From Microbotryum silenes-acaulis (taxonomy: Eukaryota; Basidiomycota; Microbotryomycetes; Microbotryales; Microbotryaceae), in the NCBI GenBank assembly GCA_003665825.1, contig QPFY01000002.1, positions 1,922,001-1,986,000 of the forward strand: 64,000 bases of DNA, written 5' to 3'. Below the pieces are notes generated by a model. It saw only the letters and a list, made by a program, of their open reading frames with translations. It did no database searches and was not told the origin of the DNA. Below, piece after piece: positions 1-11,200 of the stretch (the first letter of the stretch is position 1; each line of letters opens with the position of its first letter). The position numbers were made by a program, and so were the translations under genes.

Positions 1-7
1 ATCAAGC

Positions 8-1140
8 ATGGCCGCCATCCCGCCCTCCAAATCCGCCTCAACCATCTCGGCCCTCGCCTCGACGCCGTCGCACCTGCTCCGCCGTGCCTCGAGCGCCGCG
101 TCCGAGTCCTTCTCCACCACGACCAACGCAAGTGGTGCACCCGGGACGGCAACAGGCGAACGCAAAAGGAGGACGAGGAACTTGTTGCAGAACTACAAGA
201 TCATGGCTCAGGGCGGGAATGGGCAGGGCGGCGGGATGACGAAGAAGGGTGATCCGTACGATATCGGTCAGTCGTGCGTCGTTGCGAGCGATTTTCGGAT
301 CACTGAGGTTTGCTCCCTTCACAGACTCCCCGGAATCGTTCAGTCCGGACATGTACTTTCATCGCATCAGCAACAACGCGTCTTTGCCCGAGCTGCTCAG
401 GCAAGAGAACGAGTTGCTCAACGGCGAGTCCCTCTGCTCGTGGCCCCCTCTGACACGTTCTCCGAGCCGCCCACAGCTGACATTTTGCTAAGGCCCGAAT
501 TGACCCAGAGATCCGAGAACTGGATGGCGAACGTCAATCACTCGTGTACAACCACCATCACGAACTGATTCAAGGTCAGTCTCTTGGTCCGCGCCACGCC
601 CCTTTGCCTACCTGTCCGAGCTCTCCCGCTGAACCTCACCCCTACGCCATTCGCACAGCAAGCGATACGATCCGCAAGATGAAGTCCCGTGCCGAAGCCT
701 TGGATGCCTCTCTCGATTCGCTCAAATCAGCCTTCCAATCGATCGCGCAGTTGTCGGATACACTCGCTCCCAAAACCGTCCGCACGATCGACCTCCCCAC
801 CTCACCTAATAGATCCCTCCCCCCAATCACGTTCAAGCCAACCGCGGAGCCGTCTCGCCTAGACGTCCTTTCCGAAGACCCTTCCCCACCTTCGCACTTC
901 GATCCGTTGATCCACCTCCCCGCGCTCCTCTCCCTTCCGATCCTCTTGAAAGCGCTTCTGGTGAACGATCGAGCCCGAGCCGATTCGTTATGGGGGCTGT
1001 GGGAACCTGCATTGAGATCATGGGAGGACGAAGAGGTGCAAGGGGTCAAGGAGATTGGGATGGAGTGTAGGGAGGCTCTGAGGAGGGGAAGGAGTGGTTC
1101 GTTGAATGTTGGGAAGGCGCAGGGACTGGGGACGGCATAG
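8..1140 (+). CDS. VPS51: Vps51-like subunit of the GARP/EARP tethering complexes (4 exons)
   Basis: Exons 8-266, 325-423, 509-574 and 659-1140 join in frame to 301 residues. After a low-complexity N-terminus comes a basic RRTRNLLQNYK segment, then KKGDPYDID, SPDMYFHR, ELLRQENELL, IRELDGERQSLVYN and SDTIRKMK, in the order seen in the Vps51/Ang2 N-terminal domain. That family tethers endosome-derived vesicles at the trans-Golgi as part of GARP. The protein is short compared with animal Vps51 but similar in kind to compact fungal forms. The second intron (424-508) starts with GC rather than GT; only that splice restores the conserved NEIRELDGE stretch. The first ATG lies only 8 bases into the window, so an upstream exon cannot be excluded. 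Confidence 0.85.
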
Positions 1141-1916
1141 TGGGGGTGGGGGCGCGGAGGGGTGAGTGGGTGGGTTGGTCTTTCGGCGGATCAGAGGGTG
1201 GTTTGAAATACGTTGTTTGTTGTACTTTTTATTCTTATTCCGCACTGTTCTTTAACTTGCATGCTTGCAGTCGATTTTTTTTCAGATTGCGCGTCACTCG
1301 ACGTGAAGATCATCCTCGGTGAGCAGGACCTGAACGTACTTAAATAGCTGGTGAGGAGCTCGTGCTGCCAGCCAGAGAAGTGGACGGCGAAGCTGGGATT
1401 GACCCCGACTGGAGTCCCTTGCCTCCCGACTGAGTTATGACGTGTCAGGCCGAATCGTCTGCACTTGTGCTGCGAGCGGTCCGAGCGGCCGCGCCACGAA
1501 TTCCGAGCTAGCAATCACGCCACGGCTTTGATTGGTTGACCATTGGATCTCTCCTTGAACTCTGCCAGTGCACCCGGACAGTACCCGGAGCACTGCACCC
1601 GTTAAGTTGCAGCTCGCCCCTCGCCCCTCGCCTCTTCAACTCGCCTCTTCAACTCGCCGTGCGTCGTCGAATGCTCCAACACGTGCTGTAACCTCCTCTC
1701 TCTAGAATTGACACCACAACCACACACGCCTGCGCTGCCCACTTCGACCGGCTGCGGCTCATCACGGCGAGCACCGCGTCGAGTCGACAGTCGAGGCGAC
1801 AGTCGACGCCCGTTCCTGCCAGGGACAACCGCCGCCGACCGGACTCACCGCCACCCAACGCGAACGAACCCTCCGAACGGAGTCCGAAAGCTCGGCTCCC
1901 CTATCACGGACGCAAC
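1141..1916. other. Intergenic region between VPS51 and the GT71 gene
   Basis: No supported gene. It holds the 3' end of VPS51 and the promoter/5' leader of the mannosyltransferase. Short direct repeats of a CGCCTCTTCAACT unit occur around 1629-1660. No TATA box or other site could be assigned with confidence. Confidence 0.5.
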
Positions 1917-4151
1917 ATGAACGCCTCTCCGGCCACAACCTCCACCTCGACCGCACTTTCGGCCATCATCCGGAACAAGCGCTTCCTGGGTGTACTGGTG
2001 TTCATCCTCGTGTGCGGTACATGGACGCTCGTGCACCCCGCTACACGCGCCGCTTTCATCGGACCTTTATTGCCCAGTCGTTTGGATCGCACCAACACCA
2101 ACACCCATCATCTCTCCTCCACCTCGATCTCCGAAATAGATCCCCTCAACCAAAACGGTGATAGCAGTTCCACAAGCTCCGATCGATACGCTCTCGCCGC
2201 CGCGGACCGAGTGACCAAGTTGTTCAGCTCCAAGTCCGAGGCTCAGATCGAGGTCGAGTGGGAGAGGTTGGGGAAGAGCTACAAGGCCGTGAGGGATGAG
2301 GTGCCGGATGTGACAAAGTTGGATTTACATGCCGATCGGTTCAAGGTCGTGGTGGTGAGTTTGTAACTTTTTTTTGAGCAAGAACATAGCCGGGGAAGCC
2401 AGGTGGGGCGGCTTCAAGGGGGGAGGGGATTTTTTTGGCGCTGTGGGAGCTCAGGGGAGTACTAGTCGAGCTCATCCCAATTGACGACCCCGTCTCCTCA
2501 TTTTAGAAACTGGACCAATTCGACCGAGCGATCGACGGCAGCCGGCTCAACGCGACCATGCGCGAAACGTACCACAAAACAACGCGCCACCTTCGCGACG
2601 ACCTCTTCAGGTCACTGTACCCGTACGTCTCGCGCAACGACAACCATCAACGCACGTTCGACGATCTTTTGATGCGGTATTCGAGGACGGCGGGTATCGT
2701 GATCCCTTGTGGGAATGATCAGTTCCAGGTGGGTTACGACGACAATGAAGACCGAGGGAGATGTACTCTGTTTTAGACGGAGACTCATTCGGTCCTTCTT
2801 GCCCTTCACCAGTGGGCCGTGCACCTCATCGCGACCCTCAAAAATGTACACAAGACCAAGTTACCCATCCTCGTCGCCCATTCAGGTCAGGGCGATCTCA
2901 CCGTCGAGAAACGAGCCGCGTTACGCTCGCTCTCCCCCGACGTCGAGACCGTGGACTTGTTGCACATCTTTGACGAGAAGCACGTCGGATTGGAGAATTC
3001 GGGATGGGCGATCAAACCTTTTGCCATTCTCGCTTCCCCCTTCAAAGAAACGATCATCTGCGACGCCGATGCCATCTTCTTACAAGACCCGGCGATCCTC
3101 TTGACCGATCCGGGGTATGAACAAACCGGAACCCTGTTCTTCCGCGATCGTGAGATTTTCCCCGGGGATGGGAACGTGCACGCGTGGTTCAAGGAGTTGA
3201 TGAAGGGGAGGAAACCGAGCAAGATGTTACAAAAATCTCGATGGTGGTTGGACGAGGCTTCTAGGGAGGAGATGGAGAGTGGAGTGGTCGTGGTTAATAA
3301 AGGACGGAGAGATGTGGCACTGGGGATGGTGTTTGTGGGCTTTTTGAATACAAGGGATGTGAGGGACGCGGTGATGTACAGGCAAACGTATGGGGATAAA
3401 GAGTCGTATTGGTGCGTTGACTTGGAGAGGGCTGTTTGTGATGGTGCCGCTGCGCAAAATAGGTGGCTAATATTGCTCTTTACACAATCGTACAGGATGG
3501 GGTATGAATTGGGAGGCGTGCCATGTCAGTTTTGATGCGGCGGCTGGATCTTGTTGTGGACCCGACGCTGATCATTAGGTCTCTTCCAACTTCACACTTT
3601 CAGACTACTTTGATCCTCCGTACGCTGGTATTGCAGGTCGGGTGACCCATCCCAATGCCAAAGGGCACACGGTGGATTCCCGAATTTGCTCGGAGCATCA
3701 TCTTCACCTCGACTATAGTGCGTCATATACCTTTGAGGAATTCCGAACGTTCCGCGGTGAAAGCTGACTTTTTCTTTCGAACGTGTTTTTCTAACAGAGG
3801 GTCGTCCCCTCTGGTGGAACGGCTCCCTGTACGAAGACAAACGCCACCGCGAAAAAGGGTGGTTCCTCGCGCTCCACTATACGCACGGAACAGTCGACTG
3901 GGATTGTGAACCGGAACCTTGGTGCATGAAAGGCATTCGGGAGGAGGACGTCAAGAAGTTCTCCGAGGTGAAACTGGAGGATGGCACGGGCTTTGATAGG
4001 GTTCTGAGTGATATGATTGGCGCGGCGTTGATGGCCGAGTTGAAGTTCCCCAAGTGAGTTTTGGGTGAGGAAGGAGGAGAGGGAGGAGAAAAGGGCTGAT
4101 GCTGATGCGTGGTTCGGGGATCCTTGTGACAGCTTGATCGCACGACCTTGA
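1917..4151 (+). CDS. Golgi alpha-1,3-mannosyltransferase, GT71/MNN1 type (7 exons)
   Basis: Exons 1917-2354, 2507-2728, 2777-3411, 3496-3524, 3604-3717, 3798-4053 and probably 4133-4151 give about 570 residues. A short cytosolic N-terminus is followed by one hydrophobic segment (about residues 22-40, FLGVLVFILVCGTWTLV), the type II topology of Golgi glycosyltransferases. The catalytic region carries CDADAIFLQDP, the DXD metal-nucleotide-sugar motif of GT71 mannosyltransferases, followed by the TGTLFFRDRE segment typical of the family. The enzyme would add mannose to N- or O-glycans or cell-wall mannan. The 3' end is ambiguous: AAG-TGA at 4055-4057 could be a stop, but AAGTGAGT is also a perfect donor, and splicing to 4133 adds a short tail ending at 4151. 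The 29-nt exon 3496-3524 is needed to keep frame. Confidence 0.82.
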
Positions 4152-4695
4152 GTAACGGAAGGACACGAGCACTCTGGATTCGCTTTCCTTGCCGGACTAT
4201 CGATGTATCCTCCTGTCCCCTCGATTTCAATCACGTGATGATAGTCCGTTCTTTTCCTTCCCTCCTTTCTCTCTGTTCTACCCCACCCCCTCCGTGCTTT
4301 AGGTTTTATTATTTGCACCGCAACAACATTTCTTCTGGGTCTGGCTACGGTGTCTTTGAGGTGGTAGGGGTTCAAAGTTGCGCCGGCGCGTTCGATCGGC
4401 CTCGTTCGGCCCGCACAGCTCCGCTTTAAGTTGGTCGTCATGTCGTCACTCGCCGAGGCGTCGGTCGTCTTCTCGCCCTCGGCGCCCCCACTCCTCCCCG
4501 AACAGCTGCGAGCTACCACACCGACCAAGACTATTCCAGAACACAAACTTGGGAGCCTTCTGATCTGTGCACCATCCGGCGACAAATCTGTGCGCTTGAT
4601 CGCCAGCAGTACCGACCATCTAAACTGACTCGATTTGCCCGACCACGACCAAAAGTGACTCGACTTGCGCAAAGTCGACACCCGCAACGGCGACG
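4152..4695. other. Intergenic region upstream of the small membrane protein gene
   Basis: No coding sequence that fits splice and family evidence was found. Long open frames on both strands here are GC-rich shadows without recognisable motifs. The region presumably holds the 3' end of the GT71 gene and the promoter of the next gene. Confidence 0.45.
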
Positions 4696-5537
4696 ATGAG
4701 TTCGACCCCTCTCAACTTTGCGCCATGTTAGTACACCAGAACAATTCATCCTAGGATTTTGGAGAGCTGAGCTACCTCCCTGTTGGCCAATAGACTCTGA
4801 GCCGCCTGACGTGTCCAAAGCGCGTTGGGCGCCACCTGCGCCTTCCTCCACCTCTTCCTCCACCCCACAGGCACAACCACCCCAAGCGTCCACCTCGTAC
4901 CAATCAGGAGCGCCCATATCATCGCTAGGTGCCAACACCTCCTTCTCCTCCGCCGCCACACCAGGCTTTCGAACACGATCACTGCCAGGAGGAGCGGGCG
5001 GCGCGCTCTCGACGGGGACGGAAACGACGTTGGGGTATCGGTACGATTATGAAGGACCGATGGCGTATGCTTTGGGGCCGTTTGGGGCGGTCGGGTTGTT
5101 GGTGCTGGAGGTGGAGAATGATTGGGTGAGGTTCCATGCTTGGCAGGTACGTTTTTGAGGCGCAGAGGGGTGGTCGTTGTGGGGCTCACCAGTTGGGCGC
5201 AAGGTTCTTCTAGATGTGCTGAAGCGGTTTCTTCGCGAATGTGCTGCACGCAGTCGGTGTTATTGACGGGTGTTTTGGTATCGTTGCATCTGATTTGGGC
5301 CGTATTGGGCCTGCACCTGCTCGCTTCGATCCAACTCTTGGTCGAATGCGCCGTGTTCATCCTTCTGACGTGAGTTGGGTCGAGGGGTCGGGTGGGTTCA
5401 TGACGGCCAGAGGACTGATGTACGTACTCGCGACGTGCGCATGTAGATGGAAAACTTACCGTGATGCGGACCTATTGGACCGGTACGAGTTGGCTTGGAT
5501 TGGCAGGATCGCGAATCAATGGGTCGAGGCCGAGTGA
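4696..5537 (+). CDS. Conserved fungal multi-span membrane protein (4 exons)
   Basis: Exons 4696-4726, 4794-5146, 5254-5369 and 5447-5537 join in frame to 196 residues. The start ATG at 4696 is favoured because its 31-nt exon splices to give the Pro-rich N-terminus without gaps. A Ser/Pro/Gln-rich segment (residues about 12-75) precedes YRYDYEGPMAYALGPFGAV and NDWVRFHAWQ, then a long hydrophobic stretch (HLIWAVLGLHLLASIQLLV...) and a soluble C-terminus with RDADLLDRYELAWIGRIA. The layout, several hydrophobic segments with an FHAWQ motif before the second, resembles small DUF4870/Tic20-like integral membrane proteins of fungi. Function is unknown. It is compact and intact and lies head-to-tail with ARP1. 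Confidence 0.75.
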
Positions 5538-5593
5538 TTTTTCCTGGAAGGGGTTTGCGGGTATGGGGTGTAGTTGTACAGTGGGGTAGATTC

Positions 5594-5614
5594 ATATATA
5601 TATATATATATATA
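5594..5614. repeat. (AT)n microsatellite, about ten units
   Basis: An uninterrupted run of alternating A and T just 3' of the membrane protein gene. It creates a spurious Ile-Tyr repeat in antisense frames. Confidence 0.95.
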
Positions 5615-5899
5615 GACGATATCCGAGTGTCTGAACTGATGGTGGTCTGGGAGGGATGGAGCCATGCGAGAATTCTGATTCGGGGCCGATTCCGATTCGG
5701 AGTCGGCGCACGGCCCTCGCGACTTGCGAGCCCCAGGCTGGCCCAGGCGCGTCGAGTCGCGCGTGTCTCTCTGTGCGCGTAAATCATCGTCAGTGGCTTC
5801 CTCCCGACGCGCACCGCGCCCACTCCCTTGGTTCCGCGCCCACACCTCGACCGACCACCCACCCCCTCGCTTCATCAAGCACTGCGCCATCCCGCCGCC

Positions 5900-5944
5900 T
5901 CCCCTCCTCCGCCCTCCTCCGCCCTCCTCCGCCCTCCTCCCCCT
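5900..5944 (+). repeat. Pyrimidine-rich decamer repeat just upstream of the ARP1 start
   Basis: About four copies of a CTCCGCCCTC-type decamer directly precede the ATG at 5955. The C/T-only strand bias suggests a 5'UTR or core-promoter polypyrimidine element. Confidence 0.85.
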
Positions 5945-5954
5945 CCCGCCCAAA

Positions 5955-7887
5955 ATGGATCAACTCAACCAACCGGTCGTGATCGACCAAGGCTCCGGTT
6001 CGACCAAAGCCGGGTTCGCAGGCTCGGATCACCCGACGTGTTATTTCCCTTCTTATGTCGGTGCGTAAGCCCACCTAGACTCGAGCCACGATCGGGACAA
6101 TCCCCACACGACGAGCGCGAAAGGAAAGGGGCGCTGATCAGTTCGTGCGTGCATCGTCGGGTCGATCGAGCGCTTAGGTCGACCTAAACATACGAGGGTC
6201 ATGGCCGGAGCGGTCGAAGGGGATGCGTTCGTGGGCAAGAAGGCGCAGGAGTTGAGGGGCTTGTTGAAGATAAAGTAAGCCGTTGCACTTGCGCTCGACG
6301 ACTGAGCCAGCGCGGCGTCGCCGTCCCCGCTCGGGTCGGGTGGGGCACTGCTTCGAAGACGGCGAGGGAAAAGAAAGCAACGTATTGACCTGCACCGCGT
6401 TAACCCCAGTTACCCCATGTCTCATGGCATCGTCACCGATTGGGACGACATGGAACGCATCTGGTCCCACGTCTACACCGACGAACTGAGGACATTATCC
6501 GAGGAGGTGAGCCAGCATCGCTACCAGCGAACAGGCTACCGCTACCCAGCGAACAGTCATCAGCGAACACGCTACCAGCGAAGAGCGTCTCTTCCGTCTT
6601 CCAAAACTAGACGTCTGATCATCTTCCTTTCTTGACTCCCAGCACCCCGTCCTATTGACCGAAGCCCCTCTGAACCCGAGTACGAACCGAGAACAGGCCG
6701 CGCAAATCTTTTTCGAGACCTTCAACGTCCCCGCCATGTACACCTCCGTACAAGCCATTCTCGCACTGTAAGTCTCACACAAACCACCTCGAGAATGATC
6801 CATATTGACTGTGTGTCAATTCTTGTAGATACGCCTCGGGCCGAACGACGGGCATCGTGCTGGATTCGGGGGACGGCGTCACTCACGCCGTGCCCGTTTT
6901 CGAAGGCTTTTCGATGCCCCATGCGATTCGGAGAGTCGATGTTGCAGGGAGGTGCGTTTCAGGTGTAAGCCGACTTGTGTGGAAGGGGGGAATGCTAACC
7001 TCGGCCAGCGCGCGACTGCCGCACAGGGACGTGACGGAGCATTTGCAGTTGTTGCTTCGCAAGGCCGGGTATCATCTCCATACGACCGCGGAGAAGGAGG
7101 TGGTGAGGATGATCAGTGCGTTCGGCATCCACATCGTTCGTCGGAGGTCTCTTGGGCGTAGCTGAGTGTGTTTTTGGATACTCGGTGCAGAGGAAAAGAC
7201 ATGTTATGTCGCGCTTTCGCCGGCCAAGGAGGAGAAGGAATCCCAGGGTGGGGGGAGGGGCGAGGATTTCCGATTACCGGATGGGAATCTGATCAGGGTG
7301 AGCTCAAAACCCCCTTGTATGCTGCTCATGCAGATCACAAATTCAACTGACTTTGCGCTTCTCTTTCAGCTGGGAGCCGAACGACACCGAGCGCCCGAGT
7401 TGTTGTTCACGCCTGAACTGGTCGGGTTGGAGTACTCGGGCGTGCATCAGGTCGTTGTTGATTCGATCAATCGGGCTGATTTGGACCTGCGGAAGAGTTT
7501 GTTCGGTAATGTCGTCTTGTCAGGTGGGGGTACATTGGTCAAAGGTGAGTACTCAAAGTGAACAATCACAAAATCAAACACGAGTGCAGACCTAGAACCT
7601 CTCCCTCTCGTGAACAGGTTTCGGCGACCGCCTCCTGCACGAAGTCAAGAAGCTTGCCCTCCGCGAAACCAAGATCCGCATCTCGGCACCACCGGAGCGG
7701 AAATACTCGACTTGGATCGGAGGTTCGATCTTGGCCGGGTTGTCGACCTTCAAAAAGATGTGGGTTTCGGCAGAAGAGTATCAAGAAGGTCAGTCCAGGG
7801 CTCAGTCCGAGCATGTTGGGGCGGTTTTGACTAATGGGAGGGATTTGGATCGCAGATCCGGATGTCATCTTCAAGCGGTTTGGTTGA
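5955..7887 (+). CDS. ARP1: Actin-related protein 1 (centractin), dynactin filament subunit (10 exons)
   Basis: Exons 5955-6060, 6178-6274, 6410-6506, 6643-6767, 6829-6951, 7027-7115, 7191-7297, 7370-7544, 7618-7788 and 7856-7887 give 373 residues, the normal Arp1 length. Actin-fold nucleotide-binding motifs are all visible: [14 protein letters not shown] (phosphate 1), [14 protein letters not shown] (phosphate 2) and [13 protein letters not shown] (adenosine motif). [13 protein letters not shown] and the C-terminal [17 protein letters not shown] are also present. The residues between phosphate 1 and YVGRPKH match Arp1 ([15 protein letters not shown]) rather than conventional actin. Arp1 polymerises into the short filament of dynactin, the cytoplasmic dynein activator used for nuclear and vesicle transport. 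Ten small exons separated by introns of about 60-130 nt are typical of this gene set. No lesion was found. Confidence 0.95.
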
Positions 7888-8263
7888 TGTGGGGGGTTCT
7901 GTGCCTCGGATCTTTCTTCGTTTTATTTTGTCCCGTGTCCCCCTTTCATCCTGCATTTGCATACCCCACAAACGAGTAACCCGACCGCCAAGGCCGAGGC
8001 GGATGACTACTTCCTTCGGAGAGCTGGCCGAGGTCGATCGATCCTGCGCGTTCGCGATCGGTCGTGGCCGTCTCTTCTCCTCTTGCCAGCGTTGACTGTG
8101 CGGATCGCTGCCAAGTCTCTCCACCGTGGCTCATCTCTTGCGCCTCTGTTCGCTCCTACCCAAAGCCTTATCAAGTCTAGCTCGCCCTCGCCCCCGTTCG
8201 TCGTGGCCTCTGCCCGGGTCCTCCCTTCCTCCCATCCTGGCCCCCAAAAGGTCCTTCTCCTCC
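7888..8263. other. ARP1 to M16 protease intergenic/5' leader
   Basis: The protease frame stays open upstream of its ATG back to a TGA near 8093 and would encode an Arg/Ser-rich, mitochondrial-presequence-like stretch ending in KRSFSS. No in-frame ATG is present, so this is treated as leader sequence unless a non-AUG start (for example GTG at 8126) or an upstream exon is used. Confidence 0.5.
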
Positions 8264-11200
8264 ATGGCTTCCTCCCCCCCCGCCGTGCCCCCCTCCTTAC
8301 CGAACGGTACAAATGGAGGGGATCGTTCGATCCCGGATGCTCTGAAAGACGACTTTGAACTGTTGGTCGAACATCACCTCGAGTTCGCCCAGGACGTCAA
8401 GGTGGTGAAATGGATCAGTCAGAGTACCGGGTTGAAGGTCGTGTGGTGTGATGTCGAAGGTACGCCAGGCAGATGGAGAGATTGGATGGTGGTGGGCGCT
8501 GATCTTGTGGGTGCTCGGTGTGAGACAGGCCCTCTAGTGCAGGGTTACTTTGCGACGATTACCGAGATCTTTGATGATACCGGACGACCGCACACACTCG
8601 TCAGTGAAGAGGCATAGAATGAGCGCTTCCGTACTCCAATAATATAACTGGCGTCTTTTGTCACGGCCGTGCACAGGAACATCTCATCTTTATGGGCTCG
8701 GAGCAGTCAGTCACTCCCGACCCGATTCCCTGACCCATCGTCGGTAGCTAGCTTATTAGGTCCGAGCACGCTCCTTCCTCGAACAGATACCCTTACAAAG
8801 GCATCTTGGACACCTTGGCCAACCGGTCCTTTGCGCAAGGAACGAACGCGTCAGTCCCGCTGGAACGCTTTCCTTTGCAAGAGTCAGAAACCCTGACTCG
8901 GTCATTCTTTCGTGAACCCCCCCACAAATCAAAAGCTGGACCGACACCTCCAACACGACCTACACCGTCGGAACCGCAGGCCAACAAGGCTTCCTCTCCA
9001 TCACCCCGCCTTTCCTAGACCACATCCTCTACCCGACCATGACCGACGCCGCCTTCGTCACCGAAGTCCATCACCTCAATCCCAAAGGCGAGGATTCGGG
9101 TGTGGTTTTCTCCGAGATGCAAGGCAGGGAGAATGGGAGTGGCGATTTGATGCAGTTGAGGTTGCAGAGGTGTTTGTATGACAAGTTGAATGCTTTGAGG
9201 AGTGAGACGGGCGGGTTGATGGAGGCGTTGAGGAAGTTGAAGGTGCAGGATAGTCAGTCGTTTCTCGAGCGGACACGCCATTCCACGCGGACTGACGCAC
9301 GTATGAACGTACAGTTCGAGAGTACCACGCCGGAGCTTATCAACCCCAAAACGTCACCTTGATCGTCGTTGGTCGATCCTTGAAACCCGAAAACCTCCTC
9401 TCGACACTGGAACGTGAGGTGCTCCCTACGATCGTCAAACACGGCCAAGCGCAAGGTCCCCGTCCCCCAGGCTGGCGTCGTCCCTTCGTCGAATCAACGA
9501 CCGCTCAAAACCCACCCCAAATCCCAGCACAAGGCTTGACGGAAACGGTCGAATTCCCCGAACAAGACGAATCAGTCGGGGAAATCATGCTTTCGTGGAT
9601 CGGTGTCCGAGCCAACGACTTCCTCCATGACTTAGCCCTCGAAGTCCTGGGTGAATACCTCACCGATTCCCCCGTATCGCCGTTATACAAACAATTCGTC
9701 GAAGTCGACGAGCCGGCCTGCACGGACATCTCCTTCTACGCCTCAACGGAGGATCCGACGATCTTGACCGTCTACCTATCGGCCGTCCCTGCGGAGTCAT
9801 TGGAGACTCTGGACGCGACGTTCAAAGCGTTCTTGAAGACGTTGTGTGAGGGGGACGTGGATATGGAGAGGATGAAGAGTGTGTTGAAGCGACAGAAGCT
9901 GCAGTTGTTGGAATCAATCGAGACCAATGCCGCGGATATGTTGTCGACGAATATTCTGGCTGGTCAGCATCTAGGAACGGCTCATGATCTCGGTAGCAAT
10001 CCCAGTGCTAATGATCGTGGTCATTTGCATTCTGAACAGATGCCATCTTTGGTCCGGAGGATGGGTCCGAATTGGGCAAGTCGATGGATACGATGACCTA
10101 CTACAGACAGTTGGAAGGCTGGTCGTCGGCGCAGTGGATCGCCTTGCTGGAAAAGTTCGTCTCCCCAAGCAGACACATCGAATCGATGGACTGACCTGGC
10201 CCACCCCATCCCCTCCTTGCATAGATACTACGTCAACGCTCCCAACGTGACCATCATCGGCCGCCCCTCGGCCGCATTAGCCGACCAACTCGCCAAGGAA
10301 GAGAAGCAACGCGTCGCCGCGACCGTCAAGCGTCTAGGACCCGAGGGCCTCGCCGAATTAGGGAAGAAGCTCGAAACCGCCCAAGCGGAGAACGACCGAC
10401 CAATCCCTTCCGACATCATCTCGAATTTCAAGGTTCCAGATGTGGAGGGTATTGATTGGATCAAGGTCGAGAATGCTAGGAGTGCCGGAGTGGCGAAGGA
10501 GTTTGGACCGGTGAGCGATAATCAGGTGCAGAAGCATGTCGATCAGGATGGGAGCAAGGTGCCGTTGTTCGTGCAGTATGATCGTGAGTTTGGGAACGAA
10601 GACCCCAGCGCTTTGCACGTGAGGGGAGGAGAGCTGATCGTTCTGCATCCGATATCAAACAGACATCAATTCCAACTTTATCGAAGTCTCCATCGTTCTC
10701 TTCATCACCGACATCCCTTCCCAAGACCCTAAACACCTCCGTTCGCTCCTCCCCATCTACCTCGACTCGTTCTTCTCCCTCCCCGTCACCCGAGCCGATG
10801 GGACGATGCTCGACTTCGAGAAAGTCGTACGACAACTCGATGCCGAGACGTTGTCGTATAGTATCGATCTTAATAGTCCGTTGCAGGAAGGGGTTACGTT
10901 GAGGGTGAAGGTGGAGAAGGGGAAGTATGCGACGGCTGTGGCTTGGCTGGGCGATTTGTTGTGCGGGTCCAGCTTCTCAGTTGATCGGTAAGTGTCGACT
11001 CCGGAGACGTTTTCATCGACGCCTCAGGAACAAAGCGACTGATAACGTCTCTTTCCCATACAGTCTCAAAGTCTCAACAACGAAAGCGATCCAAAACCTT
11101 CCCTCCGAAAAACGAGACGGTTACGAAGTCGCCTACGCCGCGTACCGCCAATTGCTCAACGACGAAGCAACGAGTACGAACGTTGCTCTCAACTTGCTCA

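Noticed and set aside
3791..4687. Long open reading frame (298 codons) on the minus strand
   Set aside because: It overlaps the spliced GT71 exon and intergenic DNA, has no family motif and arises from GC-rich codon composition.
5398..5953. Minus-strand ORFs containing an Ile-Tyr repeat
   Set aside because: The repeat is produced by the AT microsatellite; no conserved protein.
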